Of a stretch of DNA of 64,000 nucleotides, positions 28,261-36,809 are shown in pieces (position 1 is the stretch's first letter; the number at the start of each line of letters is the position of its first letter). Below the pieces are notes generated by a model that was not told the origin of the DNA, did not search any database, and saw nothing but the letters and a program-made list of their open reading frames with translations. The DNA is from Thauera carbonicopians (GTDB lineage Bacteria > Pseudomonadota > Gammaproteobacteria > Burkholderiales > Rhodocyclaceae). The stretch is taken from NCBI RefSeq assembly GCF_025699485.1, contig NZ_JANUXN010000005.1:124001-188000 (forward strand), read 5' to 3'. A program made the position numbers and the translations under genes.

Positions 28261-29747
28261 GTGGAGGACAGGAATGTCGACAAACCGAACCTGGACGGGT
28301 TGTCCGACGCGGACGCGCTCAACACCATCGGAAGGCTGGTCGACCAAGCGTCCGATACCGACAATCTGATTCTCGTTGCCCACGCGCTCGATCTCGCAGA
28401 CCAACTGGAAGCGCGTGGTTTGGGGGGGAGGCGCGGGCCCTGCTCGACTATTTCCGTGCCAACGCATGGGCATGCCGGTATCAACGACGCTATCGCGAAC
28501 GCGAGGACTTGTGGAACTTCGAGCAGCTCGAGATCCAACAACAGATATTTCTGCTGCGCCGTGCGGCGCATGGTTCCGGGTTCGCCGCAATGGAGCCGGT
28601 CCGGCGCTGCCAGATACTGACCAACCTCGGCAACCAGTTTGATGCGTTAGGCCGCTTCGTCGAGGCGCGTGCCTGCTGGAGCGCCGCCTTGGCCATCGAC
28701 CCTCGGTTCTGGATGGCCAAGGCGAATCGGGGCCGCGGGCTTATGTACTACGCTGCGGCGCTGTACGATCCGGGCCATGAAGGCGTGTTCGCCTATCACG
28801 CCTACCGAGACCTTGCCAAAGCGGTGGAACTGATCAATCTTCTTCCGCACTTGGGCGACCCTGGGGTGCAGAGGGCCTTTGTGCAGGCCGCTAAGCAGAT
28901 TGCGCAGCATTACGATCTGGAGGCCATCGGTCAGTCGTACCGGCCTGATGCCTGGTCATTGGGCGAGAGCCCGACAGAACAGGCCTACCGTCGCTGGTGC
29001 CTGAAGCACACGCTGTTTCTCAATCCGTTGAATGACGTCGATCCGGTGCCGATCGCCGCACAGGATGTTTTGAGCCTACCGGATTTCACCTTGCCGGCGG
29101 GTAAGCCGCCGATCGTGACTGGCATGTTCAATGAACTCAAACAGTTGTTCGTCTCGGCACGATGGCTGTTGTGGGAAGGAACCCATGCGGAAGAAGCCCA
29201 CTTTTCGGACCGAGAGGTGCTGCTGTTCAACACGTTGGACTATCCGTCTTACGGGCTCTCGCTTGAAAAAGTAAAAATGGCCTTTAGACTGGGTTACTCG
29301 CTTTTTGACAAAATCGCCTACTTCCTTAATTTCTACCTTGGCTTAGGCGTTGCCGAACACCAAGTGAGCTTCAGAACGATCTGGCGCGAGAAGAAAGGTG
29401 GGCCGTTGCGGGTGCTCGTCGCCAACTCAGAAAACTGGCCGCTTCGCGGCTTGTACTGGCTGAGTAAGGATCTTTTTGAGAAAGAGGTAAAGGACACGAC
29501 AGAGCCGGAGGCGCGTGCCTTGGCTGAACTTCGCAACCACCTTGAACACAAGTACGTGAAGGTATGCGAGATGTCGGTGCCTCTACGCGGCAAGGACCAT
29601 CCGTTCCACGACACTTTGGCCTACTACGTCACTCGATTGGAGCTGGAGCAGAAGACGTTGCGGCTCCTGCAACTGGTTCGGTCGGCACTCGTATACCTGT
29701 CGCTGGCCAGGAGGAGCGCAGACGGGCCAGGGGCAAGAAGGGGCTGA
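28261..29747 (+). pseudogene. TPR-HEPN (LA2681-type) protein, interrupted by a G-tract frameshift
   Basis: The first part reads from a GTG at 28261 (AGGAGG four bases upstream) through NTIGRLVDQASD to LEARGLGG. At a run of seven Gs (about 28422-28428) the frame breaks. The continuation in the other frame reads ALLDYFRANAWACRYQRR and then LWNFEQLEIQQQI to the stop at 29747. One extra G would restore a single ~495-aa protein. A TPR-like region (ILTNLGNQFDALGRFVEA) and a C-terminal HEPN domain with LRNHLEHKY (R-x4-H ribonuclease motif) follow, matching the LA2681 family. It may be a pseudogene, phase-variable, or a sequencing error. If only the downstream frame is used, a 412-aa product from 28509 is possible. 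Confidence 0.7.
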
Positions 29748-29781
29748 GCGCACCTATGTCACTCAATATCTGGCGTGACGA

Positions 29782-30999
29782 ATGGAAGCGATGAGCGAAC
29801 GTATGGAGAACAAAAAATCCAGAGGGCGGTATGACTTCTCCGCCTCTGTCCGCCGGCAGATCGCCGAGCGTGCGGGGTACCAGTGCAGCTTCCCCGGGTG
29901 CAATCGCCGGACCACGGGTATCGGGGCCAATGGTCAATATGTTTCCCACAGCGGATACGCTGCCCACATCTACTCCGCAGCTTCCAATGGACCCCGCGGC
30001 CAAGGCGGGTTGACGCCCGAGGAGTTGCACAGCGCGGACAACGGGATATGGCTCTGTGGCAGACATGCCAAGCTCGTGGACAACCACCAGGGAAGTGCCT
30101 ATCCGCCGGAGGTACTGCATAGCTACAAGGCCCTGCACGAGTCACGTGTTGCCCTGGAGCACGAACGATTGTTCCCACCGATCGGTTGGCTGCACGAGTT
30201 CTCAGTCGGGCAGAATCCGTTGTTCGTGTCGGGGCAGCGCTTCCAGTTCGCCAAGCTGAATCTACTCTATGGGATGAACGGAACCGGCAAGACAGCATTA
30301 ATTGAATGGATTACCGGATTTTTCGATCCGGAGCGATTTTCGCACTGGATGACTGTCCAGTCATTGCCGATCCAGGTGAGGATGTCGGTGTTGAATCCAA
30401 AGCTGCAGCAACTGTCCGTGACCGCATCAGGGGGCGATGCGGCCTACGAGATCGACGGGAGCCCGTGTGCCTTCGTGCCGTTGGGCTTTAAGGTGATTCA
30501 ACCGTGCCGCTCGACCATAGCTTGTGGGGACCATATCGAGTGGTTGTCACGCGCCTTGGGTTTGCCGAAGGCGGTTATCAGGGGGTTGGTGCAGGAAGCG
30601 AACCGTTTTCCACACGCGAGAGCCGCTAATCTCCGCTTTGAGCGCAATCCGGGCGATGGGGTAGAGGTTCTCCGCCTGGATATGCCGGAAAGGCCACCAG
30701 GGGTAACTCTGAATAGTTTGAGTGGAGGCGAAGAGGCCGGAGTCGTACTGGAATTGGCTACCGCCGCGGCACGGCTTTCAGGCCGATACTGCCCCACGCT
30801 TCTAGTACTGGAGGAGATACCGTCGGTTTTCGTGGACGGCTTCTTCGATACCTACTCGCATCACCTGTTGGATCCGGTCAACCAGTTCCAGACGCTGATG
30901 AGTCTGCCGAATCGGGGATTGGACCTCGGTAACGTGCAATGGAATGGATGGCAGGTCATCCATACTCATGGCCAGCCGCCTGAATTGAAGTTCACATAG
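29782..30999 (+). CDS. HNH nuclease-ABC ATPase fusion protein
   Basis: This 405-aa two-domain protein has an N-terminal HNH part (residues 17-120): CSFPGC (C35, C40), AAHI (H62), NGIWLCGRHAKLVDN (C92, H95). The C-terminal ATPase part shows Walker A GMNGTGKT (164-171), ABC signature LNSLSGGEE, and Walker B TLLVLEEIP. There is no coiled-coil arm between the motifs, unlike SMC/Rad50 ATPases. The domain pair recalls Septu, where PtuA (ATPase) and PtuB (HNH) are separate, but here both are in one chain in reverse order. It follows the HEPN gene by 34 bases, suggesting a two-gene unit. The first three in-frame ATGs (29782, 29791, 29803) cannot be separated by Shine-Dalgarno evidence. Confidence 0.75.
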   Translation: MEAMSERMENKKSRGRYDFSASVRRQIAERAGYQCSFPGCNRRTTGIGANGQYVSHSGYAAHIYSAASNGPRGQGGLTPEELHSADNGIWLCGRHAKLVDNHQGSAYPPEVLHSYKALHESRVALEHERLFPPIGWLHEFSVGQNPLFVSGQRFQFAKLNLLYGMNGTGKTALIEWITGFFDPERFSHWMTVQSLPIQVRMSVLNPKLQQLSVTASGGDAAYEIDGSPCAFVPLGFKVIQPCRSTIACGDHIEWLSRALGLPKAVIRGLVQEANRFPHARAANLRFERNPGDGVEVLRLDMPERPPGVTLNSLSGGEEAGVVLELATAAARLSGRYCPTLLVLEEIPSVFVDGFFDTYSHHLLDPVNQFQTLMSLPNRGLDLGNVQWNGWQVIHTHGQPPELKFT

Positions 31000-31101
31000 C
31001 GGCGATGCGCGTTTTGACGTGAGTGCCTACAGCCTAGTGGTGGGTGCTTTTGGCCGATATTATGTGGCGAGGCGGAGGAAGCTCAACCGAGTTTACCGAA
31101 C

Positions 31102-31263
31102 TCAAAGCGGCAACTCAGACGTCAGCCTGATCTGCTGCATCGGGATGTCCGTCTTGACGCTTTGCACTCCCTTGATCCGCGTGAGGTGGTCGACCTGGAA
31201 TTTCCGATAGGCGTTGAGGTCGGCGGCTACGATGCGGAGCAGGTCAGGCGGTCCAAAATATTG
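31102..31263 (-). pseudogene. Remnant of an Lrp/AsnC-family regulator (C-terminus)
   Basis: On the minus strand 53 codons read PPDLLRIVAADLNAYRKF, then DHLTRIKGVQSVKTDIP, and end TSELPL before a TGA at 31102. This is the typical Lrp/AsnC effector-domain C-terminus. The DNA-binding N-terminus is missing: the frame degenerates upstream of 31263. It is a decayed fragment with no expected function. Confidence 0.7.
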
Positions 31264-31367
31264 ACGGCCACGGGGGCTTTGGAGTCTTTTTCGCGCTTGG
31301 CCCCATCGTAGCGGGCAAAGTTACTGCTAGTGGGTGCGCGTCCGACTGTCCGGAATCTATTGAACCC

Positions 31368-31466
31368 TCAACTCTGCGTTACTGCTTGGGGAGCGTCAGA
31401 TGTTCCAGGCTTGCCATCGGCCAGCAGCCAGCACATCGCCACCGAGTTGTCGAGCACGAAACTCAT
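31368..31466 (-). pseudogene. Truncated PIN-domain (VapC-type) toxin
   Basis: The frame starts MSFVLDNSVAMCWLLADG, a typical PIN N-terminus with the first acidic metal ligand (Asp6), but stops after 32 codons at 31368. The remaining catalytic acids are gone. The ATG overlaps the antitoxin stop (ATGA), as in intact operons. It is therefore a dead toxin next to an apparently intact antitoxin. Confidence 0.75.
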
Positions 31467-31708
31467 GCTCGGCCTTCGTTGATCAGCGCCTTGAGATCGA
31501 CCCCCTTGACGGGCGGCACTGCGCGCATGAACTGACGCATCGCCTCAACGGCCGCCACGGCATCCGCCTGCTCACTGCCTTCGGCCAGCACTAGGTCAGC
31601 AACCGGTTCGCCACGCAGGGTGATCGTGTAGCGCTTGCCTGCCTGTACGCCGCGGAGCAACTCCGGCAGCTTGGCCTTGGCCTCATACGAGCCGATTTCA
31701 ACGTTCAT
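31463..31708 (-). CDS. Phd/YefM-type antitoxin
   Basis: This 81-aa antitoxin has the DNA-binding signature SYEAKAKLPELL followed by GKRYTITLRGEPVADLV, then an acidic-to-helical C-terminus that would embrace a PIN toxin. The partner is truncated just downstream. It may persist as an orphan repressor or be on the way to loss. A palindromic operator overlaps its promoter. Confidence 0.88.
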   Translation of the reverse strand: MNVEIGSYEAKAKLPELLRGVQAGKRYTITLRGEPVADLVLAEGSEQADAVAAVEAMRQFMRAVPPVKGVDLKALINEGRA

Positions 31709-31732
31709 GGCATTCTCCGGTTGAATCAGACT

Positions 31733-31761
31733 GGACTATAGACTAGTCCCAGTGGAATCAA
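31733..31761 (-). promoter_or_regulatory. Promoter and operator of the antitoxin gene
   Basis: On the minus strand a -35 TTGATT (31761-31756) and a -10 TATAGT (31740-31735) are 15 bases apart. An inverted repeat GGACTA-N5-TAGTCC (31733-31749) covers the -10, as expected for autorepression by a Phd-like antitoxin. The 15-base spacing is short for sigma-70. Confidence 0.5.
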
Positions 31762-32061
31762 GGACGGCGTTTCGTCCGCATAGAATCGGCCTTCAGCTGT
31801 TCGCCAAAGGTGGCCCCAGTGATACAACGACCACACGATACAAGGGTAACAATGGTGCTTCGACGAGGCACCAAGTCGCGCCGGCCTATGGCATCGTGAC
31901 AGCCTCAGCGGTATCCGCGTGGCGCACGATTCCTGTGGGGTAAATGCACTGACCCCGCGACTTTGGGGCAACGCCCGAATTTTTACCTCACAGCCTCCTC
32001 GTCAATCGCCGTGGAGATCGCGCTATGACTGAGGCTGAACACGTCCGCTGCGCGCCCTCGA
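31762..32061. other. Non-coding junction between the defence island and the RND operon
   Basis: About 300 bases without a supported gene. A short segment near 31940-31985 (around ACTGACCCCGCGAC and CCCGAATTTTTACC) resembles insertion-sequence ends by eye, but no transposase or matching inverted end was found, so this stays unproven. Confidence 0.35.
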
Positions 32062-33591
32062 TCAATCGTCGCGCACGACCTGCCCCACCACCGCCAGAGG
32101 TTCGCCGGTCGTGCCCGCCACCCCGTCCCAGCCGCCGCCGAGCGCGCGTATCAGCCCCACCGTGCTGCGCGCGCGCTCGCCGTCGAGCTGGACGGCCGCC
32201 CGTCGCTGCTGCAGCACGCTGCGGTCGGCATCGATGACCTCGAAATGGCTCGTTGCCCCTTCGCGATACTGCAGGCGGGACAGGCGGGCGGCGCGCTCGG
32301 CGGCGGCGACCGCCTCGTCCTGCGCGTGGGTGCGCGCGCCGAGCAGGCGCAGCGCGGCGAGGCCGTCCTCGACCTCGCGGAAGGCCTCGAGCACGCTCTG
32401 GCGGTAGCGCGCGACCTCCTCTTCGTACACCGCGCGGGCGCGGTCGAGCCCGGCCTGCCTGCGGCCGCCGTCGAAGATCGGCAGCGACAGCATGCCGCCC
32501 ACCAGCGGGCCGAGCAGGAAGGTCCGGCTGGACCACTGGAAGAGGTCGCCGAGTTCGGCCGACTCGTGGCCGAACGCGCCGGTCAGCGTCAGGCGCGGGA
32601 AGAAGGCCGCGTGCGCCGCGCCGATGCGGGCATTGGCGGCGGCCATGGCGCGCTCGGCGGCGGCGATGTCGGGGCGGCGTTCGAGCAGCGCCGACGGCAG
32701 CCCGGCCGGCACCTCGACCGTGATCCGCCCGAGCGGCCGCGGTGCGAAGTCGAACGCGGCCGGCGGTCGGCCGAGCAGGATCGCGAGCGCGTGCTCGGCC
32801 ATGGCGCGGCGGCGGGCGATGCCGTGCGCCTCGGCCTGGGTCGCGGCCAGTTCGGTGCGGGCGCGGGCGACTTCGAGTTCGCCGATGTCGCCGGCCTCGA
32901 AGCGGCGCCGCACCAGTTCCAGCGCCTCGGCGCGCAGGCTCACGGTGGCGTCGAACAGAGCCTGCTCGGCGTCGAGTTCGCGAAGCAGAAAATAGGCCTG
33001 GGCGACGTCGGCCTGCAGCGCGAGCTGCACCGAGCGCAGCAAGGCCTCGTACTGCTGGCTGTCGGCGCCGGCGGCGGCGACCGTCGAGGCGACGCGGCCG
33101 AACAGGTCGACCTCGTAGGCGATGCCGAGCTGCGCGCGCCACAGGGTGTCGGGCGACACCGGGGCATCCTCGTCCAGGCCCTGGGAGGCGGGCGAGGGCC
33201 GCTGGCGGGTGGGGCCGAAGCCGGCGTCGACCTGCGGCATGCGCTCGGCACGGGCGCTGCCTTCCAGCGCGCGCGCCTGGGCGAGGCGTGCGGCGGCGGC
33301 CTTGAGATCCTGATTGGACTCCAGCGCCTCGGCCTGGAGCGCGTTCAGCACGTCGTCGCCGAACAGCCGCCACCATTCGCCGCGGTGCCGGTCCTCGGCC
33401 GGCGTGGCGGTCTTCCAGCGCGCCGCGGCGGCGGCTTCGAGCGCCGGGTCGGCTTCCTTGAACGCGGCCGGGGTGGTGACCGCCGGGCGTTCGTAGACCG
33501 GTGCCAGCGAGCAGCCGGCGAGCGTGAGCAGGGTGGCGAGCAGCAGCGGAATCCGCCGCGCGCGGGAGCTGCGTGTGTGGGGTGCTCTCAT
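32062..33591 (-). CDS. RND efflux outer-membrane lipoprotein (NodT family)
   Basis: This 509-aa TolC-like outer-membrane factor has a lipoprotein signal peptide with lipobox LAGC, a CSLAPVYERP N-terminus typical of OprM/NodT, and two OEP repeats rich in coiled-coil helices. PIFDGGRRQAGLDRA is the canonical turn of the second repeat. Start 33591 gives the signal peptide; the frame is open a little further upstream. It lies 16 bases after the RND pump gene, so the three components form one operon. Confidence 0.93.
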   Translation of the reverse strand: MRAPHTRSSRARRIPLLLATLLTLAGCSLAPVYERPAVTTPAAFKEADPALEAAAAARWKTATPAEDRHRGEWWRLFGDDVLNALQAEALESNQDLKAAAARLAQARALEGSARAERMPQVDAGFGPTRQRPSPASQGLDEDAPVSPDTLWRAQLGIAYEVDLFGRVASTVAAAGADSQQYEALLRSVQLALQADVAQAYFLLRELDAEQALFDATVSLRAEALELVRRRFEAGDIGELEVARARTELAATQAEAHGIARRRAMAEHALAILLGRPPAAFDFAPRPLGRITVEVPAGLPSALLERRPDIAAAERAMAAANARIGAAHAAFFPRLTLTGAFGHESAELGDLFQWSSRTFLLGPLVGGMLSLPIFDGGRRQAGLDRARAVYEEEVARYRQSVLEAFREVEDGLAALRLLGARTHAQDEAVAAAERAARLSRLQYREGATSHFEVIDADRSVLQQRRAAVQLDGERARSTVGLIRALGGGWDGVAGTTGEPLAVVGQVVRDD

Positions 33592-33607
33592 GTCGTCGGC
33601 TCCGTGC

Positions 33608-36600
33608 TCAGGACGCGAGATGGGGTGCGGGAATCGGCGCCGCATGCGGGCTGGCGCTGTGCAGCTTGCGGCCGCCGCCCAGCGTGCGCAGCAGCACGTA
33701 GAACACCGGCGTCAGGAAGAGGCCGAACACGGTCACTCCGAGCATGCCGAAGAACACCGCCACGCCCATCGCCTGGCGCATCTCGGCGCCGGCGCCGGAC
33801 GACAGCACCAGCGGCACCACGCCCATGATGAAGGCAATGGAGGTCATCAGGATGGGACGCAGGCGCAGCCGGCTGGCTTCGATGGCGGCTTCCTTCGGCG
33901 TGCTGCCCTGCAGTTCCAGCTCGCGGGCGAACTCGACGATGAGGATGGCGTTCTTGGCCGACAGCCCCACCAGCACCATCAGTCCGATCTGGGTGAACAG
34001 GTTGTTGTCGCCGCCGGTCAGCCACACCCCGCCGAGCGCGGCGAGGATGCTCATCGGCACGATCATGATCACCGCCAGCGGCAGGGTCAGGCTCTCGTAC
34101 TGGGCGGCCAGCACGAGGAAGACCAACAGCACGCTCAGCGGGAAGATCCATACCCCGGCATTGCCCGCCAGGATCTTCTGGTAGGTGAGGTCGGTCCATT
34201 CGAAGCGGATGCCGGGCGGCAGGACTTCGGCGGCGATGCGCTCGGCCGCGGCCTCGGCTTGGTCGGAGGAATAGCCGGGCGCCGGGCCGCCGTTGATGTC
34301 GGCCGCGGTGTAGCCGTTGTAGCGCACCACCATCTCCGGGCCGAAACCGTTGGACACCCTCACCAGCGAAGACAGCGGCACCATCTCGCCGGCGGCGTTG
34401 CGCGTCTTCAACTGGCCGATGTCCTCGGGCCGGGCGCGGAAGGGGGCGTCGGCCTGGGCGCGCACCTGGTAGACGCGGCCGAAGCGGTTGAAGTCGTTCA
34501 CGTACAGCGAGCCGAGATAGATCTGCATGGTGTCGAACACGTCGGTGACCGACACGCCGAGCTGCTTGGCCTTGACCCGGTCCAGATCCACGTCGAGCTG
34601 CGGCACGTTGATCTGATAGCTGGTGAAGGCGGGGCCGAGTTCCGGCGCCTCTTGCGCGGCGGCGATGAAGGCGCGCGCAGCGGCGTCGAGTTCGGCATAG
34701 CCGAGCGCGCCGCGGTCCTCGATCTGCAGCTTGAAGCCGCCCAGCGTGCCCAGGCCCATCACCGGCGGCGGCGGGAACACGGCGATGAAGGCGTCCTTGA
34801 TCGCGGCGTACCGGCTGTCGAGCGCGGCGGTGATGGCGCCGGCCGAGAGTTCCGCCGCGCGCCGCTCGGCGAAGGGCTTGAGGGTGACGAACACGATGCC
34901 GGCCGAGGAGCTGTTGGTGAAGCCGTTGATCGACAGGCCGGGGAAAGCGATGGCGCTCTGCACGCCGGGCTGTTCCAGGGCGATCTCGCCCATGCGGCGG
35001 ATGACCTCCTCGGTGCGGTCGAGCGAGGCGCCGTTGGGCAGTTGGGCGAAGCTGATCAGGTATTGCTTGTCCTGCGCCGGCACGAAGCCGCCGGGCAGGA
35101 TCCACGACACGCCGGCGGTGAGCGCCAGCAGCACCGCGTACAAGCCCATCATCCTGCCCTTGCGCACGATCGCGCCGCCGACGCCGCGGCCGTAGTCTTC
35201 CGAGGCGCGGCCGAAGGCGCGGTTGAAGCGGGCGAAGAAGCCGCCGAGCGTGCGGTTCATCGCCCGCGTCAGCCAGTCGGGCCGGTGGTCGTGGTGGCCT
35301 TTCAGCAGCAACGCGGCCAGTGCCGGCGACAGGGTCAGCGAGTTGAAGGCGGAGATCACCGTGGAGATGGCGATGGTCATCGCGAACTGCTTGTAGAACT
35401 GGCCGGTGAGCCCGGTCATGAAGGCGAGCGGCACGAACACCGCCACCAGGGTGAGCGCAATGGCGATGATCGGGCCGCTGACCTCCTGCATCGCGCGGTA
35501 GGTGGCGTCGCGCGGCGCGAGGCCGGCGGCGATGTTGCGCTCGACGTTCTCGACCACGACGATGGCGTCGTCCACCACGATGCCGATCGCCAGCACCATG
35601 CCGAACAGCGACAGCGCGTTGATCGAATAGCCGAAGGCCAGCATCAGGCCGAAGGTGCCGACGATGGACACCGGCACCGCCAGCAGCGGAATGATGGAGG
35701 CGCGCCAGGTCTGCAGGAACAGGATCACCACCAGCACCACCAGCGCCACCGCCTCGAGCAGCGTCACCACCACGGCCTTGATGCTGGCGCGCACGAACTG
35801 GGTGGGGTCGTATTCGATGCGGTAGTCGACCGAGTCGGGAAAGTCCTGCTTCAGTTCCGCCATGGCCGCGCGCACCTGCTCGGACACCGCCAGTGCATTG
35901 GCGCCCGGCGACTGCATGATGCCCATGCCGATGGCGGGTTTGTTGTCGAGCAGCGAGCGCAGGCCGTACTCGGCCGCGTCCAGCTCGACGCGGGCGACGT
36001 CGCCGAGCCGGGTGACGCCGCCGTCGGCCGAGGTCTTGAGCACGATGTCGCGGAACTCCACCTCGGTGGTCAGCCGCCCCTGGGCATTCACCGAGAACTG
36101 CAGCGGCACGTCGGGCAGCGTGGGCGAGGCGCCGATCACGCCGGCCGCGACCTGCAGGTTCTGCTCGCGGATGGCGCGCACCACGTCGCTGGCGGTGAGG
36201 CCGCGCTGGGCGACCTTGTTCGGGTCCAGCCACACGCGCATGGCGTAGTTGCCCGCACCCCAGATCGCCACCTCGCCGACGCCGGTGATGCGCGACAGGC
36301 GGTCCTTGACGTTGAGCACCGCGTAGTTGCGCAGATAGGTGGCGTCGTAGCGGTCGTCCGGCGACACCAGATGCACCACCAGGGTCAGTGTCGGCGAGCT
36401 CTTCACCGTGGTCACGCCGAGCCGTTGCACGTCCTCCGGCAGCCGCGGCAGCGCCTGCGAGACGCGGTTCTGCACCAGTTGCTGGGCCTTGTCCGGGTCG
36501 ACGCCGAGGCGGAAATGCACGGTGAGCGTGAGGTTGCCGTCGCTGTTGGCCTGCGACTGCATGTACAGCATGTCCTCGACGCCGTTGATCGACTCTTCCA

Positions 36601-36799
36601 GCGGCGAGGCCACGGTCTCGGCGATCACCTTGGGGTTGGCGCCGGGGTACTGGGCGCGCACCACCACCGAGGGCGGCACCACTTCCGGGTACTCCGAGAT
36701 CGGCAACTGGAACATCGCCAGCAGGCCGCCGAGCAGGATCAGTACCGACAGCACGCTGGCGAAGATCGGCCGGTCGATGAAGAATTTCGAGATGTTCAT
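33608..36799 (-). CDS. RND multidrug efflux permease (HAE1/AcrB family)
   Basis: This ~1063-aa inner-membrane proton antiporter has the N-terminal FIDRPIFASVLSVLILLGG, twelve expected membrane segments in two halves and two large periplasmic loops. The proton-relay segment GIVVDDAIVVVENVERN carries the paired Asp residues. Sequence character is closest to the MexF/OqxB subgroup. The start at 36799 (MNISKFFI) was chosen over an upstream in-frame ATG. It follows the adaptor gene by 10 bases. Substrates cannot be predicted. Confidence 0.95.
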   Translation of the reverse strand: MNISKFFIDRPIFASVLSVLILLGGLLAMFQLPISEYPEVVPPSVVVRAQYPGANPKVIAETVASPLEESINGVEDMLYMQSQANSDGNLTLTVHFRLGVDPDKAQQLVQNRVSQALPRLPEDVQRLGVTTVKSSPTLTLVVHLVSPDDRYDATYLRNYAVLNVKDRLSRITGVGEVAIWGAGNYAMRVWLDPNKVAQRGLTASDVVRAIREQNLQVAAGVIGASPTLPDVPLQFSVNAQGRLTTEVEFRDIVLKTSADGGVTRLGDVARVELDAAEYGLRSLLDNKPAIGMGIMQSPGANALAVSEQVRAAMAELKQDFPDSVDYRIEYDPTQFVRASIKAVVVTLLEAVALVVLVVILFLQTWRASIIPLLAVPVSIVGTFGLMLAFGYSINALSLFGMVLAIGIVVDDAIVVVENVERNIAAGLAPRDATYRAMQEVSGPIIAIALTLVAVFVPLAFMTGLTGQFYKQFAMTIAISTVISAFNSLTLSPALAALLLKGHHDHRPDWLTRAMNRTLGGFFARFNRAFGRASEDYGRGVGGAIVRKGRMMGLYAVLLALTAGVSWILPGGFVPAQDKQYLISFAQLPNGASLDRTEEVIRRMGEIALEQPGVQSAIAFPGLSINGFTNSSSAGIVFVTLKPFAERRAAELSAGAITAALDSRYAAIKDAFIAVFPPPPVMGLGTLGGFKLQIEDRGALGYAELDAAARAFIAAAQEAPELGPAFTSYQINVPQLDVDLDRVKAKQLGVSVTDVFDTMQIYLGSLYVNDFNRFGRVYQVRAQADAPFRARPEDIGQLKTRNAAGEMVPLSSLVRVSNGFGPEMVVRYNGYTAADINGGPAPGYSSDQAEAAAERIAAEVLPPGIRFEWTDLTYQKILAGNAGVWIFPLSVLLVFLVLAAQYESLTLPLAVIMIVPMSILAALGGVWLTGGDNNLFTQIGLMVLVGLSAKNAILIVEFARELELQGSTPKEAAIEASRLRLRPILMTSIAFIMGVVPLVLSSGAGAEMRQAMGVAVFFGMLGVTVFGLFLTPVFYVLLRTLGGGRKLHSASPHAAPIPAPHLAS

Positions 36800-36809
36800 G
36801 GCGGCGCGC

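Larger units (their letters stand above)
12235..31720. other. Defence island between yicC and gmk (lower G+C)
   Basis: From just after yicC to about 31.7 kb the sequence is clearly poorer in G+C than the flanks and is filled with restriction or abortive-infection type genes. These are a four-gene DISARM-related module, a Sir2-PIWI Argonaute, two HNH nucleases, a HEPN gene and gene remnants. No integrase, transposase, tRNA or clear direct-repeat attachment sites were seen at the edges, so the mechanism of gain is unknown. The right border of the whole insertion may extend to about 40.9 kb, just before gmk. Confidence 0.65.

Noticed and set aside
31726-31971. 82-codon minus-strand open frame upstream of the antitoxin
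   Set aside because: Composition is not protein-like, and it overlaps the antitoxin promoter.
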